This document shows positions 8,943 to 18,540 of a DNA stretch of 64,000 nt, piece after piece. The notes below the pieces were generated by a model that saw only the letters and a program-made list of their open reading frames with translations, was not told the DNA's origin and did not search any database. Numbering within the stretch: the first letter of the stretch is position 1; every line of letters begins with the position of its first letter. Where the stretch lies: assembly GCA_024280035.1 (NCBI GenBank), contig JAJRQV010000009.1, positions 1 to 64,000 on the forward strand, written 5' to 3'. A program made the translations under genes and the position numbers. This DNA is from Campylobacterales bacterium (GTDB lineage Bacteria; Campylobacterota; Campylobacteria; Campylobacterales; Sulfurimonadaceae).

Positions 8943-10474
8943 AACAGAAGCAAGCATTCGCAAATACGATATCTGCTGATCCGTATAATAACAGTTATTA
9001 TACGAGTACTACAACACAGATAAAGATTGCAGACAAACCTCAATACCTAAAAGATCAATACGCCACTTCATATCTTAAAACTCAGGATTTTATTACAACA
9101 TCTATTGCTGTTAGTAAAAATATTCCTGAAGAAGATGTGGGTGATGTTATTGAGAACAAGATTTATGAAGAACTTGGTCTTGATATGGCAATTGAGTATC
9201 AGATTGATTATATTAAAGGTGCAGATTCAACAGATGAATCTAACAATAATTATCATGTTTTTGTAGTTGATCCACTCAGCATTGATGAAGCCTTTGCTGG
9301 TGTAGTTGAACAGATAAAATATCTTGATCAAATTACTCCAGTACCCCTTTTACTAAGAACCTTATATAAGAAAGAGATTATTGAAGAAAATGGAACTCAC
9401 TGTTTCATCTATTTTCAAGGGGATGATGCCTTCTTAACACTTTATGAAGACAGAGAGTTTTTATATACAAAATCACTTAAATATTCTTTCTCTCAAATGC
9501 ACGATCGTTTTTGTGAACTTTTAGGTGAACAGATAGAAGTAAATGAATTCACTAAAATGCTTTCAGAAGAAGGTTTACGAAGTAGTGAGAGTGAAAATCA
9601 ACAATTTCTCATTAAGCTTTTTGGAGAAGTATTTTTACATATTAATGATGTCATCACCTATTCTAAACGTGCCTTTGAATTAGAAAAAATAGATAAGGGT
9701 TATATCGGTTCAGAAATTGGTGCCATAGCGGGTATGGATGAATATGCTCAGACTTATTTAGGTCTTGATTCAAGCGATTTTGATTTTAATTATGGCTTTG
9801 AAACAGAAGAGTGGTATATTGATCAGATTCAACTGCTTATGCATCTTACCGCTCAACTTGAGGCTGAAGACAGATATGAGTGTAATTTTACACGATTTCA
9901 CCGTCCACCACCATTTATTAAACGTGCAAGTGGTCAACTGATTATGACCGTTGCTGCTGCTTCTGTAGTTGCCATGTTATATCCTGGGTTTTACTGGATT
10001 ATGGATGGTATTGAAGGGGTTAAAAAACTTGCAATGACTTCTGAATATCAAGAAGTACATATTCAACGTCTTGATAGAGAAAACCAGATTAAACACCACA
10101 CAAATGAGAGAGACAAGGTGAAAACCTTAGTTGATAATGAGATGCAAGCCTTAGAAGATAAGAAATCTGTTCTTTCTCAAATTCATGATGTTAAAGTTAA
10201 CTATCCGATGAAAGCAAAACGCATCACAAACTTAACAAAAGACTTAAACAAGTATCACGTTAAACTTGATGAGATTTTATTTTTAGAAGATAATGAAACG
10301 AAAGAGAAGATGTTTAAATTACATTTACTTTCAAAAAAAGATAAACGTATTACAAACTTAATTGAGTGGTATACAAAAACACAGTCATCTTTATATAGAT
10401 TTTCAATTGAAAAAATTGAATATGATGAAGAGAAAAAGATCTATTCAAGTGAGTTAAAGGTGGTACTAAAATGA
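8939..10474 (+). CDS. PilM/GspL-like inner-membrane assembly protein of the cts-type machine
   Basis: A 511-residue protein with no signal peptide. A large cytoplasmic N-terminal part (about 1-325) is followed by one membrane segment near 330-352 (IMTVAAASVVAMLYPGFYW), a coiled-coil-prone stretch (about 360-450), then a small periplasmic domain. This is the topology of GspL or a PilM-PilN fusion, which couples the ATPase to the inner-membrane platform. Its place directly before PilO-like, PilP-like and secretin genes fixes the role. Residue identity to named families cannot be judged here, so the call rests on topology and context. Confidence 0.6.
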   Translation: MKQKQAFANTISADPYNNSYYTSTTTQIKIADKPQYLKDQYATSYLKTQDFITTSIAVSKNIPEEDVGDVIENKIYEELGLDMAIEYQIDYIKGADSTDESNNNYHVFVVDPLSIDEAFAGVVEQIKYLDQITPVPLLLRTLYKKEIIEENGTHCFIYFQGDDAFLTLYEDREFLYTKSLKYSFSQMHDRFCELLGEQIEVNEFTKMLSEEGLRSSESENQQFLIKLFGEVFLHINDVITYSKRAFELEKIDKGYIGSEIGAIAGMDEYAQTYLGLDSSDFDFNYGFETEEWYIDQIQLLMHLTAQLEAEDRYECNFTRFHRPPPFIKRASGQLIMTVAAASVVAMLYPGFYWIMDGIEGVKKLAMTSEYQEVHIQRLDRENQIKHHTNERDKVKTLVDNEMQALEDKKSVLSQIHDVKVNYPMKAKRITNLTKDLNKYHVKLDEILFLEDNETKEKMFKLHLLSKKDKRITNLIEWYTKTQSSLYRFSIEKIEYDEEKKIYSSELKVVLK

Positions 10475-11097
10475 ATTTAGAGGACTTTTTAGGGGACATT
10501 GATAAATCTTTTGCGCAAAAGAAACAGCAAGAAATTTATATGACATATGGAATGGTTGCTGCTGTTCTTATTTTCTTATCTTATTTCTTATTTTGGGATA
10601 TGGCGGAGCAAGGGTATAAACAGACTGTAGCAGAAACTAAGGCTGTAGAAAAAAAACTTAGAGCTGATCAGAATTTTCTTAAGTTTAATACACTAGCTAA
10701 AATAGCACAACTTAAGGCAGAAACTATTGGTTATAAAAGTCAATTTATTGCACTAAAAGATCAGGCAGAATACATAAAGTATAAGATTGAACAGATTTCT
10801 AGTCTGTACTATGATGAGCAAGCATGGGGTGAATTTATTGATTCAATCTCAGAAAATGCCAAAAAATATGGATTAAGGTTAAGATATTTATCTAATGAAT
10901 ATTCAGATGATAAAAACACCTTTGGACATGTTCTTGATATTGAGGTAAAAACCGTAGGTAGTTTTCATCGAACAATGAAATTTATGAATTCACTTGAAAA
11001 GAGTTTTTTAGTTGTAGATATTCATGACTTAAACTTATCTGCAAGTCAAAAAGTAAAAACTAATTTGAAAATTTCTGTTTGGGGGATTACATACTAA
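10471..11097 (+). CDS. PilO/GspM-like inner-membrane protein
   Basis: A 208-residue bitopic protein: short cytoplasmic N-terminus, one membrane segment (about 27-44, GMVAAVLIFLSYFLFWDMA), then a coiled coil (about 50-110) and a small alpha/beta periplasmic domain (about 115-208). This is the standard PilO/GspM plan. It overlaps the upstream gene by ATGA and its stop overlaps the next start (TAATG), showing translational coupling in the secretion-like operon. Function is inferred from topology and neighbours. Confidence 0.6.
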   Translation: MNLEDFLGDIDKSFAQKKQQEIYMTYGMVAAVLIFLSYFLFWDMAEQGYKQTVAETKAVEKKLRADQNFLKFNTLAKIAQLKAETIGYKSQFIALKDQAEYIKYKIEQISSLYYDEQAWGEFIDSISENAKKYGLRLRYLSNEYSDDKNTFGHVLDIEVKTVGSFHRTMKFMNSLEKSFLVVDIHDLNLSASQKVKTNLKISVWGITY

Positions 11098-11621
11098 TGA
11101 AAACAAAATTATTACTTATATCACTGTGTGTATTATCTTCACAAATATATGCTGAACCTGTTAAAAATACTTTAGACACAAACCTTTCTAAACATGGAAA
11201 TGAAACAAGCTTTACAACAACAGATATGTCTTGGGTTGATCAAAAAATTGAAGAAATCAAACCCCAAAGAAATGGAATGAGTAACAGTCGTTTAGCTTCA
11301 ATAAAGAGCCCTTTTATTATCGTTAAAAAAGAAGTTAAAGATGATGGGAAAAAAACCAGTATAGCTAAAACTTCAACAAGAAAAAAAGATAATAAAAACT
11401 CACCTTTAAAAAAGGACATGAGTAAAGAGCCTTTAACCTTGCAAATGGTTTTAAATTCTTCTGCTTTAATCAATGGTAATTGGTTAAAAGAGAATGAAAA
11501 AACAAGAGGTTATACACTAACTCAAATTCAAAGTAGCTACGTTGTACTTGAGAAAAAAAAGAAAAAGATTAAACTCTTTATTTCTCAAAAAACTGATAAT
11601 CTAAATATCTCAACTAAATAG
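11097..11621 (+). CDS. PilP-like periplasmic protein, possible CtsR counterpart
   Basis: A 174-residue exported protein. I chose ATG 11097 (TAATG overlap with the gene before) because it gives a clean signal peptide, MKTKLLLISLCVLSSQIYA; an upstream frame extension would bury it. The mature part starts with a charged, likely disordered region and ends in a small beta-rich domain (about 120-174, INGNWLKENEKTRGY), like PilP or GspC domains that contact the secretin. It lies directly upstream of the secretin, the position held by ctsR in C. jejuni. Confidence 0.55.
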   Translation: MKTKLLLISLCVLSSQIYAEPVKNTLDTNLSKHGNETSFTTTDMSWVDQKIEEIKPQRNGMSNSRLASIKSPFIIVKKEVKDDGKKTSIAKTSTRKKDNKNSPLKKDMSKEPLTLQMVLNSSALINGNWLKENEKTRGYTLTQIQSSYVVLEKKKKKIKLFISQKTDNLNISTK

Positions 11622-11629
11622 GGAAGAAC

Positions 11630-13351
11630 ATGAAAACAATACTAACACCATTAAAAAAGACTATCTTAAGTAGTGTAGCTGCAACCATGCTAATGACATC
11701 ATCATTAAGTGCGGATTGTACCTACCAACTTTTTTCAATCTCATCTATAAAAGGGACACAGATTAATGAATTCGTTGATCAACTCAGTGATGAATGTTCT
11801 TTTACTGTAATTGTAACTGATCCTGAAGCAGAAAAACTCTTAAGTAAACAGTTAAATAAAACAAATTTAAAGAACCTCACTATTGATGAAGTATTAGATC
11901 TTGTTTTAAAAGAGAACAACCTTTTTTATAATCTAGAAAATAATATTTTACATATTTCGTATTTAGTCACTAAAACCTTTGATATTGATTATATTATTAC
12001 TACACGTAAGAGTACAGGAACTACAGGTGTAACTCTCAGTAGTAATTCTGGGCAGAGTCAAGCAGCTGCAGCAGGACAAGGTGGTGCTCAGGGTGGTGCT
12101 CAAGGTGGTGCTCAAAGTGGACAGTCTAGTGGTAATGACTCAGAAAGTGGTATTACCATTGAAACTATAGATGAAGTCTCTTTTTGGGAAAATTTGGACT
12201 TAGAATTTCAATCTATTTTAAACAGACCAGAAGATGACTACAGTGCAGATGCACCTATTATTAATAAAACAGCAGGTTTAGTTACTGTTTCAGCAACACC
12301 GCGACAATTAAAACGTTTAGAAACATATCTTACAGAGGTACAAAGAAAAGCGAAAGCACAGGTTCTTATTGATGTTAAACTTCTGGGTGTACAACTCGAT
12401 AATAAACATGAAACAGGTGTTGACTGGTCACAACTTTATGCACTTCAAAACTTTGATTTAAGCTTTGACTTTAAAGATATGAGAGGATCAGGAACCTTTG
12501 AATCACCCTCCACTATTACTGAACTTGGACCAGGGGAACGTTTTGATGGACATATTGTAACTGTTGCTGGTGGCGGAAGTATTGATGAAGTGATTAAATT
12601 TCTTAAAACACAGGGTAATGTAAAGGCTATTTCTAATCCTAAAATTATGACCTTAAATAATCAACCTGCTTTAATAAGTGTTTGTAACGAATATTTTTAC
12701 AAACTTGCACAAACAACTAATCAGCAAGGATCAGGTGGGGGTGTAGCTAATACCCTTCAAAATGACATTATTAACTCTGTTTTCGCAGGTATCTTATTAG
12801 ATATCACTCCTGAGATTGATGATGAAGGTCGAATAACTTTAAAAATCAACCCTTCATTAAGTGAAACAATTTTACCAATTGATGCTGCATCATCGGGAGC
12901 TGATCGTTCTGTTCCACCTGATTTGAATAAACGTCAGCTTTCTGCTGTTGTTACTGTTCAAGATGGGGAGCGCGTTATTTTAGGTGGGCTTATTCAGTCA
13001 AAAGATAGTATTAATGAGAATAAAGTCCCTTTATTAGGCGATATTCCAATTTTAGGTTGGTTATTTAAGTATGAGGAAAAAATCAATACTATTGAAGAGT
13101 TAGTTATTGTTGTTGAACCACATATTATTAAAAATGGTAAACAAACAATTTCCCTATCTGAACTTGGGTATAGTGGTCTAAATGAAGAGCAACTTGATTC
13201 TCAAGCCTTTATTCGTTCTGAAAATCAAGAAGGTCTTGAAGAGCTAGATGCTAAAAATGCAGAAATTGAGGCAGAACAAAAAGAACGTGAAGATGAGAGA
13301 AAAGAAGAAGTTATTGAAGAAGTTCAAGAAGAAACAAGCGATAAATTATAA
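11630..13351 (+). CDS. ctsD: Secretin, outer-membrane channel (CtsD/MshL/PilQ-like)
   Basis: A 573-residue secretin with a signal peptide ending near ASLSA/D. An N-terminal secretin domain (about 35-110, INEFVDQLSDECSFTVIVTD) is followed by a Gly-Gln-Ala-rich linker with repeated GGAQ units (about 150-170). The C-terminal secretin pore domain contains VKAISNPKIMTLNNQPALI, VPPDLNKRQLSAVVTVQDGE and the signature VPLLGDIPILGWLF. It forms the outer-membrane gate of the DNA-uptake or pseudopilus machine. The acidic tail (about 545-573) is Glu-Lys rich. The next gene starts 3 bases after the stop, as in the C. jejuni ctsD-ctsP order. Confidence 0.85.
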   Translation: MKTILTPLKKTILSSVAATMLMTSSLSADCTYQLFSISSIKGTQINEFVDQLSDECSFTVIVTDPEAEKLLSKQLNKTNLKNLTIDEVLDLVLKENNLFYNLENNILHISYLVTKTFDIDYIITTRKSTGTTGVTLSSNSGQSQAAAAGQGGAQGGAQGGAQSGQSSGNDSESGITIETIDEVSFWENLDLEFQSILNRPEDDYSADAPIINKTAGLVTVSATPRQLKRLETYLTEVQRKAKAQVLIDVKLLGVQLDNKHETGVDWSQLYALQNFDLSFDFKDMRGSGTFESPSTITELGPGERFDGHIVTVAGGGSIDEVIKFLKTQGNVKAISNPKIMTLNNQPALISVCNEYFYKLAQTTNQQGSGGGVANTLQNDIINSVFAGILLDITPEIDDEGRITLKINPSLSETILPIDAASSGADRSVPPDLNKRQLSAVVTVQDGERVILGGLIQSKDSINENKVPLLGDIPILGWLFKYEEKINTIEELVIVVEPHIIKNGKQTISLSELGYSGLNEEQLDSQAFIRSENQEGLEELDAKNAEIEAEQKEREDERKEEVIEEVQEETSDKL

Positions 13352-13354
13352 TCA

Positions 13355-14164
13355 ATGAAAAGCAGTTTTTACCTCTCTTCGAAAGAAGTTTTTCTTGACG
13401 TAGTAGACGCGAAAGAGTATGTCCAACTCGACCGCGTTTCAACCCTTTATCAATCACTTAAAGACTCTGTTAAAAAACCCCTTAAAATGATTTTACTTTA
13501 TGGTAAACCTGGAACAGGTAAAAGTATGATGCTTAACAAACTCTATGAAGATCTTAAAGAGACTCAAAAAATTGTTATGTATCATACACCTCTAGTAGAT
13601 GAAGAGGAATTTTTAAAATCTTTAGCACGTGACATTTATGGTGTTCGTCCTTTTGATGAATTAAATTTTACTCAATTTCATGAATTATCAGAACATTACG
13701 AATTTGATACAACACCTCTTGTTTTATTAGATGAGGCACAACTGTATTCAACTGCATTGATGGAAAAAATTCGTCTTATTTCAGATACAAGAAAAATAAA
13801 ATTTATTATTACACTACATAAAACAGAAAAAGAAGATATTATTGCGAAAGAGCATTTCCAAACCCGTATTTGGGAGAGTTTAGAGTTACATAATGCAAGT
13901 GCAGCAGAACTTAAAATATATGTGCAAAAAAAGCTTATGAAAAACAACTGTTTTGATGTTGCAAATATGTTTGATAATAAAAATATCAAATGTATTCATA
14001 ATATCACCAAAGGAAACTATAGAGATACTAATAAACTCTTAGACTCACTCTTTAGTATTTATGATTGGTATGAAGATAATCAACCTACTAAAATTAACTA
14101 TAGCAGTATTTCAAATAAAATCATTGAGATGGCTGCAATAAAAACAGGGTTCATTAATGCTTAA
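13355..14164 (+). CDS. ctsP: AAA ATPase of the MshM/ExeA type, CtsP-like
   Basis: A 269-residue cytoplasmic ATPase. Walker A is GKPGTGKS near 50-57 and Walker B is LVLLDEAQL near 126-134. The domain resembles the ATPase half of ExeA and MshM, which help place secretins in the cell wall, but no peptidoglycan-binding domain is attached. In C. jejuni the gene after the secretin ctsD is ctsP, a nucleotide-binding protein needed for natural transformation, so I take it as the counterpart. It overlaps the next gene by 8 bases. Confidence 0.72.
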   Translation: MKSSFYLSSKEVFLDVVDAKEYVQLDRVSTLYQSLKDSVKKPLKMILLYGKPGTGKSMMLNKLYEDLKETQKIVMYHTPLVDEEEFLKSLARDIYGVRPFDELNFTQFHELSEHYEFDTTPLVLLDEAQLYSTALMEKIRLISDTRKIKFIITLHKTEKEDIIAKEHFQTRIWESLELHNASAAELKIYVQKKLMKNNCFDVANMFDNKNIKCIHNITKGNYRDTNKLLDSLFSIYDWYEDNQPTKINYSSISNKIIEMAAIKTGFINA

Positions 14165-14972
14165 TATTCATGATTTAGAGCGTCGTTGGCTCCGTTATAA
14201 AATTAAAAGCTATTTACCTCTTGTTGGTGCAAGTGTTTTTGTAATTGCAGGTGTAATTGCCTTAAACTTGTTTTTACCTTTTACCCCTTTAAAAACAGAA
14301 AAAGCACCTCTTATTACTAGAACACCTCAAAATTTTGAAAAAGAAGTTCTCACTATTCAAAAAGAAACTGTTACAAGTGCTATTGAGGTTCCAGAAAATA
14401 CAGATAATCATTATAATGAAAATACATCTGTAGCATATTCTGTTCAATTAAAGCCAAAAGAGACTCTTGTTTTAAAACCTTCTCTTCATTTTATGGATAA
14501 TATAGAAGATGGTATTTCTCCATATATTCAAGATGAGTATATCAAACAAACCACTTCAACTCCTGAAAACACAACTCTAAATACACAAGAGTCTATTGAA
14601 ATTCCAACTCTAACCAACGAACTTGTACCTAAATCAAAAAAATCAAGTTTAAGCATTACAAGACATCAAGAAAAAGATGATTTAAAAGATGTTATTCGTC
14701 GTTTTAAAAAGAATAAAAATCCTGCCTTAAGTCTTTTTATTGCTAAACGTTATTATGCTGATGGAAAATATCAAAAATCATATAATTATGCTTTAATGAC
14801 AAATGAAATTGACAAAAATATTGAAGAGTCATGGATAATATTTGCAAAATCTTTAGTTAAATTAGGACAACATGAACTTGCTAGTAATACATTAAAGTCA
14901 TATTTAAAAACAACAAAATCATCAGCCGCAGATGTATTACTAAGAAAAATAGAAGGAGGGACATTTAGATGA
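14157..14972 (+). CDS. Bitopic membrane protein with C-terminal TPR-like region (MshN/CtsX-like position)
   Basis: A 271-residue protein with a short basic N-terminus, one membrane segment (about 22-44, VGASVFVIAGVIALNLFL), a long Thr-, Glu- and Pro-rich periplasmic linker, and helical repeats at the C-terminus (about 180-271, ALSLFIAKRYYADGKYQKS). This resembles MshN of the MSHA pilus system. It occupies the place of ctsX in the C. jejuni locus. It overlaps both neighbours, so it belongs to the same transcript. No enzymatic motif is visible. Confidence 0.5.
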   Translation: MLNIHDLERRWLRYKIKSYLPLVGASVFVIAGVIALNLFLPFTPLKTEKAPLITRTPQNFEKEVLTIQKETVTSAIEVPENTDNHYNENTSVAYSVQLKPKETLVLKPSLHFMDNIEDGISPYIQDEYIKQTTSTPENTTLNTQESIEIPTLTNELVPKSKKSSLSITRHQEKDDLKDVIRRFKKNKNPALSLFIAKRYYADGKYQKSYNYALMTNEIDKNIEESWIIFAKSLVKLGQHELASNTLKSYLKTTKSSAADVLLRKIEGGTFR

Positions 14973-15517
14973 AATTTTTATTCTTATTAAGTTCTCTTTT
15001 TTTAACACTTAGTTTTGCAGATATTAAAAGTTCTTTATATCCCCTCTATCAAGATAAAAATTATGAAAAAGCGTGTAAAGAAGGTCTTAAAGTATTTAAT
15101 ACCTACATAAAAGACGAAGAGTTTATCTCTTTATATGCTTTTTCTTGTTTAAATGCAGATTATATTGATCGCCTTGCTGTACCTATTACTATGCTAGATG
15201 GTTCTGAAGAGTCTCGTTCAAACGCTGCTTATTTCTCTGTTATTCTTATGCAAAAGAAACTCTTACAGCACTCCTTACTTGATGGTTATAAGTTAACTCA
15301 ACTTAAATTACCCAGTACAGATTATGTACTGTCTATTGTGTTTGATTTATATTCAAAAGCAGACCATTCGAGAAAAAGAAATCATTATATGTTACAAGAC
15401 TTAAATAACAAAAAAATTACTTATAACTTATATATAAAGAATAGTAATCAATCACAAACGATGGTCATAGAAGAATATTATGATACAATAATGACACATA
15501 GGCACACCTATTGGTAG
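14969..15517 (+). CDS. Periplasmic protein of the cts-type operon, function unknown
   Basis: A 182-residue protein with signal peptide MKFLFLLSSLFLTLSFA. The mature part is helical with one pair of Cys (EKACKEG and SCLNAD) that could form a disulfide. I do not recognise the family; TPR-like helices are possible (YEKACKEGLKVFNTYI). It overlaps the upstream gene by ATGA and sits between the MshN-like gene and the ATPase gene, so it probably serves the same machine. Confidence 0.5.
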   Translation: MKFLFLLSSLFLTLSFADIKSSLYPLYQDKNYEKACKEGLKVFNTYIKDEEFISLYAFSCLNADYIDRLAVPITMLDGSEESRSNAAYFSVILMQKKLLQHSLLDGYKLTQLKLPSTDYVLSIVFDLYSKADHSRKRNHYMLQDLNNKKITYNLYIKNSNQSQTMVIEEYYDTIMTHRHTYW

Positions 15518-15528
15518 GAGACATACAT

Positions 15529-17265
15529 ATGGATCGTATAACACAAGATCTTTTAGACAAAAACCATATTACTACCAAACAGATTGATAGGCTTACTACT
15601 CGTGGAGTAAAACCTGAAGACCTGCTTGAAATGCTTACAAAAGTTGGTGCTGTTTCAGCTAACTTTGTAAAACGTTTTGTGGTTGAACAAATTCGTCTGG
15701 GAAAATATGAACTAACGATTATACAACCTTATCATTTTTTAGCCGAGCATGATGTACTCGTTTATTTAGCCGAGGTCTTAAATTTTCCATTTATTGATTT
15801 AGACTCAGTTGATTTAGATTATCGACTTGCAGAGAGGGCTCCTTTTGTCCAACTAAAAAAAGCAGTTGCTATTCCTATTTCTCAATCTGATATGCATATT
15901 ACCGTTGTTTTTTCAGATCCTTTAAATGTTGCTGCCCAAGAAACACTCCAAAGAATTTATCCCCGTAAACCTCTTAATATTGCCGTAGCAACCTCTAAAC
16001 AGATTGAAGCTTATCTTACAAAAATGGAAATTAAAGATAGTGTTAAAGAGCTTGTAACAAATATTCGTCAAGAACTCAACTCAATTGGAAACGCTGAAGA
16101 GCAACAAGAAGCTTCTTCAATTTTACAACTTATTGATGTTGTTTTAAAACAGACAATTCATTCACGAGCCTCTGATATTCATGTTGAACCAACCGAAAAA
16201 AACTGTGTTGTACGTGGGCGTATTGATGGTGCTTTAACAGAAATTTTTATTTTTGATAAAGATATTTATCCCCCAATGGCATCACGACTTAAACTTTTAG
16301 CTAATCTTGATATCGCAGAAAAAAGAAAACCCCAAGATGGTCGTTTCTCTGCAAATGTGGGTAATAAAGAATTTGATTTTCGTATTTCTACCTTACCAAT
16401 TTTATATGGAGAATCCATTGTTATGAGGGTCTTAGATAAGGAAAAAGCCCTTGTTAAATTAGAAGAAGCGGGTATGGATTCAGCTAGTTATAAAAAACTT
16501 CATAAGGCACTTCAAACACCTTATGGGGTTATACTTGTTACTGGTCCTACCGGTTCAGGTAAAACAACCACTTTATATGGTGCGCTAAATGAACTTAGAT
16601 CTGTTGCAGAAAAAGTAATCACAGTCGAAGATCCTGTAGAGTATAGAATGAATCTTATTCAACAAGTTCAAGTAAATCCAAAGGTTGGTCTAAGTTTTGC
16701 AGCAGCTCTGCGTTCAATACTCCGTCAAGATCCTGACAAAATTATGATTGGGGAGATTCGTGATCATGAAACCTTAGAAATTGCTATTAAAGCAGCACTG
16801 ACTGGTCACTTAGTTATCTCTACTTTACACACCAATGATGCTATTAGTGCAATTCCACGTATGGTTGATATGGGTATTGAACCTTATCTTATCTCTGGTG
16901 CTGTTGTTGCCATACAAGCACAACGTTTAGTTCGAAAAATCTGTCTCTCTTGTAAAGAAGATATAAAACTACCCACTAATTTGTTAGAGCAATATAAAGA
17001 GTTTATTCCCGAACATGCAAGCTTTAAAGAAGGTAAGGGGTGTAGAGAATGCCAAGGCACTGGTTATCAAGGTAGAGAGATGATTTGTGAAGTACTTCCT
17101 ATTTCAGAAGAACTCTCAAGTATGATTGCAAAAGAAGCTTCTAAGGTTGATATGTTAGAACAAGCTATGCATGAGGGTTTTCAAAATCTCTTTTCTAACG
17201 GTATGCTTAAAGCAGCCGAAGGCGTTACAACATTTGAAGAAATTTTAAAGGTGGCAAAACAATGA
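15529..17265 (+). CDS. ctsE: GspE/PilB/MshE-type assembly ATPase (CtsE-like)
   Basis: A 578-residue secretion ATPase that powers pseudopilus assembly. ATG 15529 has an AGGAG box 8 bases upstream, a better start than the TTG at 15511. An N-terminal MshEN-like region (about 1-150) precedes the motor domain: Walker A GPTGSGKTTT near 338-347, Asp box TVEDPVEY, Walker B region IMIGEIRDHETLEIA and His box TLHTNDA. A four-Cys zinc site follows (CLSCKE and CRECQGTGYQGRE). All motor motifs are intact. It overlaps ctsF by ATGA. The order secretin, AAA, membrane protein, ATPase, platform matches C. jejuni ctsD-P-X-E-F. Confidence 0.88.
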   Translation: MDRITQDLLDKNHITTKQIDRLTTRGVKPEDLLEMLTKVGAVSANFVKRFVVEQIRLGKYELTIIQPYHFLAEHDVLVYLAEVLNFPFIDLDSVDLDYRLAERAPFVQLKKAVAIPISQSDMHITVVFSDPLNVAAQETLQRIYPRKPLNIAVATSKQIEAYLTKMEIKDSVKELVTNIRQELNSIGNAEEQQEASSILQLIDVVLKQTIHSRASDIHVEPTEKNCVVRGRIDGALTEIFIFDKDIYPPMASRLKLLANLDIAEKRKPQDGRFSANVGNKEFDFRISTLPILYGESIVMRVLDKEKALVKLEEAGMDSASYKKLHKALQTPYGVILVTGPTGSGKTTTLYGALNELRSVAEKVITVEDPVEYRMNLIQQVQVNPKVGLSFAAALRSILRQDPDKIMIGEIRDHETLEIAIKAALTGHLVISTLHTNDAISAIPRMVDMGIEPYLISGAVVAIQAQRLVRKICLSCKEDIKLPTNLLEQYKEFIPEHASFKEGKGCRECQGTGYQGREMICEVLPISEELSSMIAKEASKVDMLEQAMHEGFQNLFSNGMLKAAEGVTTFEEILKVAKQ

Positions 17266-18506
17266 AATATTATTCAGTTACAGTTATTAATCGTGGAAAA
17301 CGTGAAGCACATGGTTTACATGCAGAAGACAGAAAAGAAGCACACTACTTAGCTAAAGTAAAATTCCAAGGTATTATTTTAAAGGTTGTTGAAAGTGCAC
17401 CTCCTTTAGATCAACAATGGGACTCCTTTAAAAAGAATCTTACTAAAAACTTTAAAAAGAAAAAAATAAAACAAGATGCATTAATCGCAGGTATCCGTCA
17501 AATGGCAGTAATGACAAATGCAGGTATCTCTATTCATGATACCCTTAAAGAAATTGCTGACTCTACTGAAGATATTCGCTTAAAAGAAGTCTTTGGAAAA
17601 ATTGCTGAAGATATAAATGCCGGTCTGAGTATGTCTCAATCTATTGAGAACTTCCGTTATGAGATGGGAAATCTTACTCTGGCTATGATTCAATTGGGTG
17701 AAAAAACAGGTAATATGGCTGAAGCACTTTATGACTTAGCAGATATGCTTGAAGAAATTCGACGTAACTTTATTAAATTTAAAAAAGCAATGGCATACCC
17801 ACGTAATGTAATGATTGCTATGGTCGTTGCTTTTACAATTTTAATTTCTTATGTTGTACCTGAGTTTAAAAAGATTTTCGAACAACTTGGTGCAGAATTA
17901 CCGCTTCCAACACGTATTTTATTGGCATTAGAAGTTGCTGTTAATCAATATGGTGGATATGTACTTGCTGTTATTATTATATCCTTTCTAACTGCACGAT
18001 TTATGATTAATCATTATTTCCATATTAGATATAAGTTTCATGAACTTCTATTAAGAACCATAGTTATTAAAAAACTCATCCATTATGGAACTCTTAACCG
18101 GTTTATGCTTGTTTTTTCAGCCCTTGTCCATGCCGGTATTCCTATTGCAGATTCACTAGAAGCTGCAATAGATATGATTGACAATTTACCTTTAAAACAG
18201 AAGCTTCAAACGGTTAGAGGTGCTGTTGAAAAAGGTAATTCTTTAAATCAAGGGCTTAAAGATACAGGGCTTTTTGAAAATATGATTATTCAGATGGTTG
18301 CCGCCGGTGAACAAAGTGGTCAACTGGATGCCATGATGGAAAAAGTAACTGAATATTATAAAATGAAATTTGATGCCATTATTGATGGTTTATCTGAGGC
18401 TATTGAACCTATTATTCTTTTCTTTATTGCGGCTATGGTACTTTTACTTGCTCTTGGTATCTTCTTACCTATGTGGGATATGGGAAAAGCTGTTAACGGA
18501 CGCTAA
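17262..18506 (+). CDS. ctsF: GspF/PilC-type inner-membrane platform protein (CtsF-like)
   Basis: A 414-residue platform protein with two repeated T2SSF domains (about 75-200 and 275-400). The first has RQMAVMTNAGISIHDTL and the second FSALVHAGIPIADSLE; each is followed by LGEKTG- or AAGEQSG-type motifs. Three membrane segments are visible (near 190, 235 and 375-405). It anchors the ATPase and pseudopilus base. It closes the co-directional run that began at rplI. A strong bidirectional hairpin lies at its stop. No pseudopilin or prepilin peptidase gene is in this window. Confidence 0.88.
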   Translation: MKYYSVTVINRGKREAHGLHAEDRKEAHYLAKVKFQGIILKVVESAPPLDQQWDSFKKNLTKNFKKKKIKQDALIAGIRQMAVMTNAGISIHDTLKEIADSTEDIRLKEVFGKIAEDINAGLSMSQSIENFRYEMGNLTLAMIQLGEKTGNMAEALYDLADMLEEIRRNFIKFKKAMAYPRNVMIAMVVAFTILISYVVPEFKKIFEQLGAELPLPTRILLALEVAVNQYGGYVLAVIIISFLTARFMINHYFHIRYKFHELLLRTIVIKKLIHYGTLNRFMLVFSALVHAGIPIADSLEAAIDMIDNLPLKQKLQTVRGAVEKGNSLNQGLKDTGLFENMIIQMVAAGEQSGQLDAMMEKVTEYYKMKFDAIIDGLSEAIEPIILFFIAAMVLLLALGIFLPMWDMGKAVNGR

Positions 18507-18540
18507 GAGAAAGAGTTTTACTCTTTCTCCTCCCCTTTTT
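18507..18540 (+). terminator. Bidirectional terminator between ctsF and the helicase gene
   Basis: GAGAAAGAGT (18507-18516) pairs perfectly with ACTCTTTCTC (18520-18529) around TTT. On the plus strand CTCCCCTTTTT follows. It separates two convergent genes; the last codons of the helicase gene lie inside the stem. Confidence 0.75.

Noticed and set aside
12064-12125. Tandem repeat in the secretin gene as a phase-variable tract
   Set aside because: The GGTGCTCA-type units are in-frame linker codons; loss or gain of a unit keeps the frame.
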